Program-made: the position numbers and the translations under genes | Shown: positions 14,430 to 19,236 of the stretch, piece by piece | Position numbering within the stretch: position 1 is the stretch's first letter | Layout of the letters: the number at the start of each line of letters is the position of its first letter | The notes under the pieces: generated by a model | Database searches by the model: none | What the model was told of the DNA's origin: nothing | The model's input: the letters and a program-made list of their open reading frames with translations, nothing else | Assembly (NCBI GenBank): GCA_031398695.1 | Contig: JANNNU010000086.1 | Coordinates: forward strand, 1 to 19,236 | Length of the DNA stretch: 19,236 nt | Origin: JAIYDJ01 sp031398695 | Lineage (GTDB): Bacteria; Pseudomonadota; Alphaproteobacteria; Rhodobacterales; Rhodobacteraceae | Direction: 5' to 3'

Positions 14430-14492
14430 TGCGGGTGTCCTCGGTTGGGCCGTGACGCTGCAGAAACGGGCGGGGCAAGTCAAGCCGCCGCC

Positions 14493-14522
14493 TTGCCGGC
14501 CCTCGTCGGGATGGGGCATAGT
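14493..14522 (+). promoter_or_regulatory. Candidate promoter of pth
   Basis: TTGCCG (14493-14498), an 18-base spacer and CATAGT (14517-14522) lie 26 bases upstream of the pth start. Each hexamer has four consensus matches. A promoter is expected here, because the terminator after rplY and the opposite-strand gene cut pth off from rplY. Confidence 0.42.
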
Positions 14523-14548
14523 GGAATGGGTTGGCGGAGGCAGGTGGG

Positions 14549-15241
14549 ATGAGACTGTTTGTGGGCCTGGGCAATCCGGGCGCGAAATATTCCGGCAACC
14601 GTCACAACATCGGCTTCATGGCACTGGACCGCATCGCGGCGGATCACGGGTTCGGCCCATGGAAAAAGGCGTTTTCGGGGCTGGTGTCCGAAGGCCGTCT
14701 GGGGTCGGAAAAGATCGTTCTGCTGAAACCCGAGACGTTCATGAACCTGTCAGGCCAGTCGGTGCAGGGCGCGGTGGCGTTCTACAAGCTGGCGCTGAAC
14801 GAGGTAGTGGTGTTTCACGACGAGCTGGACCTCGCCCCCGGCAAGCTGCGCGTCAAGCAGGGCGGCGGCCATGCCGGGCACAACGGTCTGCGCTCGATCC
14901 ACGCGCATCTGGGCGAGGCTTACGGCCGCGTGCGCCTCGGCATCGGCCATCCAGGGCACAAGGACGCGGTGGCGGGGTACGTGCTGGCCGATTTCGCCAA
15001 GGCGGATGCCGACTGGCTCGACGACCTGCTGCGCGGCATTTCCGAGGGGGCCGCGGCGCTGGCGGCGGGCGATCTGGTCAAGTTCCAGAACGCCGTGGCC
15101 CTGCGCACCGCTCCGCCCCGATCGTCGACGGGGCCCGGGAACACCTCCGATGCGGCAAAGCCCCCGGCGGCACCGGCGCCTGCGCCCCAACCCGAGCCGG
15201 AGCGCACGCCCATGCAAAAACTGCTCGACCGCTTCCGATAG
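14549..15241 (+). CDS. pth: Peptidyl-tRNA hydrolase
   Basis: Pth (230 residues) cleaves peptidyl-tRNAs released from stalled ribosomes so that the tRNA can be reused. The catalytic residues align with the E. coli set: N9 (GLGNPG), H19 (RHNIGF), N66 in TFMNLSG, D91 in VFHDELDLAPGK and N112 in GHNGLRS. The core ends near residue 187. An added Pro/Ala-rich tail (APAPAPQPEPERTP) ends in a basic MQKLLDRFR helix, which is common in alphaproteobacterial Pth. I start at the ATG at 14549, with GGAGG 8 bases before it and MRLFVGLGNPG as the family N-terminus. A clear T-tract terminator was not found after it. Confidence 0.96.
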   Translation: MRLFVGLGNPGAKYSGNRHNIGFMALDRIAADHGFGPWKKAFSGLVSEGRLGSEKIVLLKPETFMNLSGQSVQGAVAFYKLALNEVVVFHDELDLAPGKLRVKQGGGHAGHNGLRSIHAHLGEAYGRVRLGIGHPGHKDAVAGYVLADFAKADADWLDDLLRGISEGAAALAAGDLVKFQNAVALRTAPPRSSTGPGNTSDAAKPPAAPAPAPQPEPERTPMQKLLDRFR

Positions 15242-15324
15242 TATCCCGCCCCAAAATCCAGCCGTCTCTCCTTCCACTCGTTTGGAGGGATTGGAGGGTC
15301 GCCCCTTTCTGCGGCCCGATCTGA

Positions 15325-15345
15325 AAACGCTCCAGTGGAGCGTTT
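15325..15345. repeat. Perfect 9-bp-arm palindrome
   Basis: AAACGCTCC (15325-15333) and GGAGCGTTT (15337-15345) are separated by AGT, so both strands can form the same tight hairpin. The downstream palindrome at 15480-15494 has the related core TCC-x-GTGGA, so both may belong to one dispersed palindromic family. A terminator role is possible, but the T run is only three bases. Confidence 0.5.
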
Positions 15346-15479
15346 CTCGGGACGTTTCTTCGGCGGCCAAAGGCCAAAGAGGCAAGGGGCGTGGGCCAGC
15401 AACCCGCACTAGCCAATCAGGCCGCACCTGCCTGGGCGGGCGCATCGCGCCTGCCAAGGGGGTGATGAGCGATCAGAAT

Positions 15480-15494
15480 TCGTCCGGTGGACGA
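15480..15494. repeat. Second palindrome, core related to the first
   Basis: TCGTCC (15480-15485), GGT and GGACGA (15489-15494) form a 6-bp stem. Its core and the trailing TTTC resemble the palindrome about 150 bases upstream. Copies elsewhere in the genome cannot be tested here. Confidence 0.4.
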
Positions 15495-15508
15495 TTTCCG
15501 CGAAGAAC

Positions 15509-15526
15509 GCCCGCCCCGTGGGCGGG
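15509..15526 (-). terminator. Possible terminator hairpin of the ycjX-UPF0283 operon
   Basis: GCCCGCC (15509-15515) and GGCGGGC (15520-15526) form a perfect 7-bp GC stem. On the minus strand GTTCTT follows, a weak T-rich tail, 70 bases after the UPF0283 stop. Confidence 0.35.
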
Positions 15527-15595
15527 CCGGAGGGCTGGCGCGGCCTGATTTGTCTCCGCCAAATCCGGCAAAACCAGCGCGCTACCCCCGCCCGC

Positions 15596-16603
15596 CTACG
15601 CCTGATCTCCGAACATCCCCGTCAGAGCACGCCGCACCAACGACGTCACCGCCGGGCGCGGCAAGGCCGAAAATGGCAGGGGCCGGCACTGATCCATCGC
15701 CGCCACGCCGACCCGCGCGGTCAAGGCACCGTTCACCACGCCCTCGCCGAACCGGCGCGACACCTTCGACAGCAGCCCGCCCCCCGCGACCGATCCAACC
15801 AGATCGTCGGTCAACGCCACGGCACCGGTGGCGATCAGCGAGGCGAACACCTTGCGCAGCAACCGCCACGACCCAAAGGTGCCCGACCGGCCGCCATAGA
15901 TCTCGGCAATCCGCCGGATCATCCGCAGGTTCGAAAACAGTGCCGCCGCCACATCGGCCAGTGCCATAGGCACCAGCGCCGTCACGGTTGCCACGCGGCG
16001 CGCCGCCATCTCGACTTCGCTGCGCGCCAATGCATCGAGCGGCCCCAGCACCTCGGTTTCCGCAAGCGCCAGCAGGCCATCGGCGTCCATCACCTCGTCC
16101 TGGCGTTCGGCCAGCCGCGACCGGCCCCAGGCCGTATCCGCCCGCGCGCCGTAAAGCCGCACCATTCCCGCCACCGCGCCGCGCGCGCCAGCCAGATCGG
16201 CCGCCAGATGCGCCGCCACGGCCCGTTCGCGCAACTGATCCAGCCGCGCCAGCCGCGCAAAGCCGGCCCACTCGCGAAACGCCATGACGCCCAGCACCAG
16301 CACGGCGCCCACCGTCAGCACGAAGGCGATCCAGCCCAGCACCAGATTGCGCTCCAGCAGGGTGGCCACGAAATCCCAGGCAGCCACCGACAGCACAAAG
16401 CTGAAAAGCGCGCCGATCACCCACCCCGCCAACCGCGAAAACGCCGACGGCCGCGCCATCACCGCCGCCTGGACCTGCCGCATCGCCCGGCCCTGAGGGT
16501 CAAGGTCGGGCACCTCGGTCACGGCAGAAGGGTCAGCCGCCACCGCGTCGTCGTCGAGGGTGATCAGCAGCGGGCGCTGCGAGGGGTGCGGATCATCGGT
16601 CAC
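15596..16603 (-). CDS. UPF0283/TIGR01620 membrane protein (YcjF-like)
   Basis: This 335-residue inner-membrane protein is of the UPF0283/DUF697 family, which includes E. coli YcjF; its biochemical role is unknown. After a polar N-terminus there are two membrane segments (about 58-80 and 86-108), then a long region with an Arg/Ala-rich helical stretch (WAGFARLARLDQLRERAVAAHLAADLAG). The DUF697-like part is near the C-terminus, with VPMALADVAAALFSNLRMIRRIAEIYGGR and TDDLVGSVAGGGLLSKVSRRFGEG. The start is the GTG at 16603, whose GTGA overlaps the ycjX stop by 4 bp. The longer open frame upstream is ycjX in another frame. It is almost certainly cotranscribed and coupled with ycjX. Confidence 0.9.
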   Translation of the reverse strand: MTDDPHPSQRPLLITLDDDAVAADPSAVTEVPDLDPQGRAMRQVQAAVMARPSAFSRLAGWVIGALFSFVLSVAAWDFVATLLERNLVLGWIAFVLTVGAVLVLGVMAFREWAGFARLARLDQLRERAVAAHLAADLAGARGAVAGMVRLYGARADTAWGRSRLAERQDEVMDADGLLALAETEVLGPLDALARSEVEMAARRVATVTALVPMALADVAAALFSNLRMIRRIAEIYGGRSGTFGSWRLLRKVFASLIATGAVALTDDLVGSVAGGGLLSKVSRRFGEGVVNGALTARVGVAAMDQCRPLPFSALPRPAVTSLVRRALTGMFGDQA

Positions 16604-18015
16604 AGCCGGTCTCCGATCAGAAATTCGGCGGCACGGTCCAGCCGGATGTGCGGCGGGCCCTCGCCGGGTTTGGCGGTAAATCGGGCCGGGGCGAATCCCA
16701 TCAACCCGTATTCCGCATCCAGCCATTTTTCAGCACCCTCGCGCGCCGGGGCCAGCAGGCGCGCGGGATCGGCGGGCAACGTGCCCGGATACATCACCGC
16801 CTGTTTGCCGGTCGACAAAAGCCGTCCCTTGACGCTGTCGAGGATCGCCCCGTTGCGCGTTACGGTTTCCTCGACCGTGGTGCGCAGGCCGGCCAGCGCG
16901 ATCGCCCGAGTCTGCGCGCCCGCGAAATCGGCGCGCGATTTCGCCTCGGTCAGCATCGCCTGCATGACGCCGGTCAGACGCGAGTGCTGGCTGTGATGCA
17001 GATGGTCGGCCTTGGTCGCGGCGAACAGGATGCGCTCCACCCGCCGCCCGCCCAGCAACCCGGTCAGCCAACCGTTGCGGCCGGGACGAAACGCGGTCAG
17101 CACCTCGGCCATCGTGCGGCGCAGATCCTCGACGGCGCGCGGTCCGGCATGAACCGCACCCAGCACATCCATCAGGACCACCTGCCGGTCGATGCGCGCG
17201 AAATGATCGCGAAAGAACGGCTGCACGACGCGGCTTTTGTAGGCATCGAAACGGCGGGCCATTTCGCGCCACAGGCATCCGCGCGGGGTCATCGCCGGGC
17301 GCGGCAGCGGGGCAAAGGTCAGAACCGGGCTGCCTGCCAGATCGCCAGGCAGCAGAAACCGGCCCGGCGTGCAGTCGGAATACCCGTCGTTGCGCGCCGC
17401 CTGGAGATAGCCGGTAAAGCTGGCCGCCAGCGCCTGCGCGCGGGTTTCGTCCAGCCGCAACGCACCGTCTTCGGCCCGCGCCGTCGCCATGAATCCGTCG
17501 GCCTGATGCCGCTTGGCCAGCCGGGTCAGCGTCTCGTCCGACCACTGGTCATAGCTCTTGTCCATCAGCGACAGATCCAGCAGCCACTCGCCAGGATAAT
17601 CGACGATATCCAGATGCAGCACGCGCGGCCCCATCAGCCCCGCGATGAACCCCGACGGGCGCACCCGGAACGACAGGCGCAACTCGCTGATCGCGCGGGT
17701 CGACTGCGGCCAGCGCGGATCGTCGCCGGTCAGCGCGGCCAGATGGCCCTCGTAATCGAACCGCGGCAACGTATCGTCGGGTTGCGGCTGCAGATAGACC
17801 GCCTCGATCCGGCCATCCGCCGCCGCGCGCAACTGCGGCATCCGGCCGTGCTGCAACAGGTTTGCGACCAGACCGGTGATGAACACCGTCTTGCCCGCAC
17901 GACTCAGCCCGGTGACGCCCAACCGCAGCACGGGTTCGAAGAAGGTTTCCGAAAGTGCGGCAGAGGCCCCTTCGATTTGCCGGGAAATCCCGTCGGTGAT
18001 GGACGCGATGACCAA
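16600..18015 (-). CDS. ycjX: YcjX-like P-loop protein (DUF463)
   Basis: This 471-residue protein belongs to the YcjX/DUF463 family of P-loop GTP-binding-like proteins, which in E. coli is encoded next to ycjF and linked to stress response. The Walker A motif is GLSRAGKT (36-43), the switch-like motif is DIVDYPGEW (about 137-144), and a TKAD guanine-specificity motif is in ILFAATKADHLHH. The start is a TTG at 18015: AGGAG lies 6 bases upstream, and a strong promoter lies just before it. The GTG at 18051 and ATG at 18045 fall inside that promoter and cannot be used by a transcript starting there. Translation appears coupled to UPF0283 through a GTGA overlap. The partner and cell role are not known. 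Confidence 0.9.
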   Translation of the reverse strand: MVIASITDGISRQIEGASAALSETFFEPVLRLGVTGLSRAGKTVFITGLVANLLQHGRMPQLRAAADGRIEAVYLQPQPDDTLPRFDYEGHLAALTGDDPRWPQSTRAISELRLSFRVRPSGFIAGLMGPRVLHLDIVDYPGEWLLDLSLMDKSYDQWSDETLTRLAKRHQADGFMATARAEDGALRLDETRAQALAASFTGYLQAARNDGYSDCTPGRFLLPGDLAGSPVLTFAPLPRPAMTPRGCLWREMARRFDAYKSRVVQPFFRDHFARIDRQVVLMDVLGAVHAGPRAVEDLRRTMAEVLTAFRPGRNGWLTGLLGGRRVERILFAATKADHLHHSQHSRLTGVMQAMLTEAKSRADFAGAQTRAIALAGLRTTVEETVTRNGAILDSVKGRLLSTGKQAVMYPGTLPADPARLLAPAREGAEKWLDAEYGLMGFAPARFTAKPGEGPPHIRLDRAAEFLIGDRL

Positions 18016-18040
18016 AAGGCACTCCTGCTCCGCGACAGCC

Positions 18041-18069
18041 AACATAGGCACCGCCGGGGGGCCTGTTAA
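18041..18069 (-). promoter_or_regulatory. Promoter of the ycjX-UPF0283 operon
   Basis: Minus-strand TTAACA (18069-18064; five of six consensus matches), a 17-base spacer and TATGTT (18046-18041; four of six) lie about 25 bases before the TTG start at 18015. The transcript would begin near 18033, leaving room for the AGGAG site. Confidence 0.6.
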
Positions 18070-18121
18070 GGGGGAAAGCGCCGGGATGGACTTGGGGTTC
18101 CGGTTTCGCTAACCGATTGCG

Positions 18122-18898
18122 ATGCCCAGATATGCCCTTCTGATCGAATATGACGGCGGCCCGTTTCAGGGCTGGCAGCGCCAGTCCGACACCCAGCCGT
18201 CGGTGCAGGGCGCGCTGGAGGCTGCGATCAGCCGCCTGCACCCTGGCCCGCATGTCGTGGCGGGGGCGGGGCGGACGGACGCCGGGGTGCATGCGACGGG
18301 GCAGGTCGCGCATATCGATCTGCCGCGCGACTGGGACCCGCTGCGCCTGTCGGGTGCGATCAACGCCCACCTGCGGCCCTGGCCGGTGGCAGTGCTGGCC
18401 TGCGCGCCGGTTGACGACGACTGGCACGCGCGCTTTTCGGCCCGCGAACGGCGCTATCTGTTCCGCCTGCTGGCGCGGCGCGCGCCACCGGTGCTGGATC
18501 ACGGCCGGGTCTGGCAGGTCCCGAACCCGCTGGACGTTGCAGCGATGCGCGAGGCGGCGGCGCATCTGATCGGCAAGCACGATTTCACAACGTTCCGCTC
18601 GTCGCTGTGCCAGGCCACAAGCCCGGTCAAGACGCTGGACGAGATCACCATCGCGCAAGCTCCGGTCCCCGGCGGCATAGAATACCGCGTCACCCTGCGC
18701 GCCCGCAGTTTTCTGCACAATCAGGTGCGCTCGATCGTCGGCAGTCTCGAACGGGTCGGCACCGGCAAATGGTCGCCCGACCAGATGCGAACCGCACTCG
18801 AGGCGCGCGACCGCAGCGCCTGCGGCCCGGTCTGCCCGCCGCAGGGCTTGTATCTGACCGGCGTCGGCTATCCCCACCCCCCGTTCGGGTCAGACTGA
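18122..18898 (+). CDS. truA: tRNA pseudouridine(38-40) synthase TruA
   Basis: TruA (258 residues) converts uridines 38-40 in the anticodon arm of many tRNAs to pseudouridine. The catalytic aspartate is D53 in AGRTDAGVHA, the family signature. Other motifs are MPRYALLIEYDGGPFQGWQRQ at the N-terminus, KHDFTTFRSS and the C-terminal RARSFLHNQVRSIVGSLERVGTGK. The length and start are normal for the family. The gene is divergent from ycjX. Its last 9 bp overlap the convergent SulP gene. Confidence 0.97.
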   Translation: MPRYALLIEYDGGPFQGWQRQSDTQPSVQGALEAAISRLHPGPHVVAGAGRTDAGVHATGQVAHIDLPRDWDPLRLSGAINAHLRPWPVAVLACAPVDDDWHARFSARERRYLFRLLARRAPPVLDHGRVWQVPNPLDVAAMREAAAHLIGKHDFTTFRSSLCQATSPVKTLDEITIAQAPVPGGIEYRVTLRARSFLHNQVRSIVGSLERVGTGKWSPDQMRTALEARDRSACGPVCPPQGLYLTGVGYPHPPFGSD

Positions 18899-19236
18899 CG
18901 GGCGCGGCACCGCCGCGACATCCGGCCAGAACTGCACCGCGGGCGCATCGACCCCCGCTTTGTGCAGCGCGCGGCGCACGTCGGGGTTGGTTGCGGTCAG
19001 ACACAACTGCCCGCCCTTGCGCGCCGTCTTGCGGGCCAGCAGCGCGAACGACTGCGCACCCGTGCTGTCGATGAACGGCACCTGCGCAAAATCGACCACC
19101 AGCAGCCGCGGGTGGTCGGCAATCGCATCCAGCACCGCACCAAGCTGTGCCGCGGCACCAAAGAAATACGGTCCGGACAGGCGGTATACCATCATCCCAG
19201 CATCGCCAAGTTCGCCCTCGTCCGAGGCGTCGACGA
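18890..19236 (-). CDS. C-terminal STAS domain of a SulP-type anion transporter (partial)
   Basis: This is the 3' part of a gene that continues past the window edge; 114 codons are visible. The sequence VYRLSGPYFFGAAAQLGAVLDAI, LLVVDFAQVPFIDSTGAQSFALLARKTARKGGQLCLT and the C-terminal valine-rich end match the cytoplasmic STAS domain that follows the membrane part of SulP sulfate/bicarbonate/dicarboxylate transporters. The frame stays open to the edge with VDASDEGELGDAGMM, which is the linker commonly seen before the domain, so the Met at 19195 is not the true start. A stand-alone STAS protein cannot be ruled out. The gene ends with a 9-bp convergent overlap with truA. Confidence 0.85.
   Translation of the reverse strand, partial: VDASDEGELGDAGMMVYRLSGPYFFGAAAQLGAVLDAIADHPRLLVVDFAQVPFIDSTGAQSFALLARKTARKGGQLCLTATNPDVRRALHKAGVDAPAVQFWPDVAAVPRPSV

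Larger units (their letters stand above)
15242..15595. other. Gene-free region between the convergent pth and UPF0283 genes
   Basis: These 354 bases hold no ORF with family resemblance on either strand. The short ORFs that cross it are Arg/Pro/Gly-rich, as expected by chance in GC-rich DNA. The region contains three hairpin-forming sequences, listed separately, and no recognised RNA gene. Confidence 0.6.

Noticed and set aside
15518..16996. Long plus-strand ORF opposite UPF0283
   Set aside because: Composition is dominated by Arg, His, Gln and Pro, and it is antisense to a well-supported gene.
16648..18877. Long ORFs opposite ycjX and truA
   Set aside because: Both strands stay open by codon bias; the real genes have clear catalytic or P-loop motifs and the shadows have none.

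Overview
The window looks like chromosomal DNA from a GC-rich alphaproteobacterium of the Rhodobacterales (Rhodobacter/Paracoccus-like). I infer this from the high GC content, the style of the L25 (rplY), Pth and LldD proteins, the ycjX/UPF0283 pair, and the Stf0 and PF13704-type transferases that are common in that group. No database search was possible, so the placement comes from recognising families only.

Layout: (1) 1-1393, a nearly complete IS5-family insertion sequence whose left end lies outside the window. It sits next to (2) tRNA-Ser(GCT) at 1579-1668, minus strand. (3) 1869-3365, an unusual single ORF joining a di-iron fatty acid hydroxylase/sterol desaturase domain to an isoprenylcysteine-methyltransferase-like (ICMT/PEMT) domain. 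(4) 3383-6282, ychF (minus), trpA and a Stf0 sulfotransferase overlapping the end of trpA. (5) 6291-9192, a MarR regulator and a Tat-exported Acg-family flavoprotein in one minus-strand operon, preceded by two repeated palindromic operator-like boxes; divergent from them lies an LldD-type FMN alpha-hydroxy-acid dehydrogenase. (6) 9295-12584, a secreted alpha/beta hydrolase, a YbjJ-like MFS transporter and an Asp-box (BNR) repeat protein with a histidine-rich insertion. (7) 12747-15241, rplY and pth, separated by an opposite-strand glycosyltransferase. (8) 15242-15595, a gene-free stretch with palindromes. (9) 15596-18015, the ycjX-UPF0283 operon. (10) 18122-19236, truA and the C-terminal STAS end of a SulP-type anion transporter that runs off the window.

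Most of the region is housekeeping: translation (rplY, pth, truA, ychF, tRNA-Ser) and tryptophan synthesis (trpA). Small accessory genes are mixed in. Genes are packed tightly, with several overlaps: trpA/stf0 by 11 bp, the flavoprotein/marR pair by 8 bp, ycjX/UPF0283 by 4 bp (GTGA), and two convergent 3' overlaps of 29 bp and 9 bp. I found no CRISPR array, toxin-antitoxin pair, prophage or obvious defence system. The best candidates for something new are the hydroxylase-methyltransferase fusion with an internal ribosome binding site, the MarR/Acg module with its tandem operator boxes, the His-rich insertion in the BNR protein, and the related palindromes downstream of pth.
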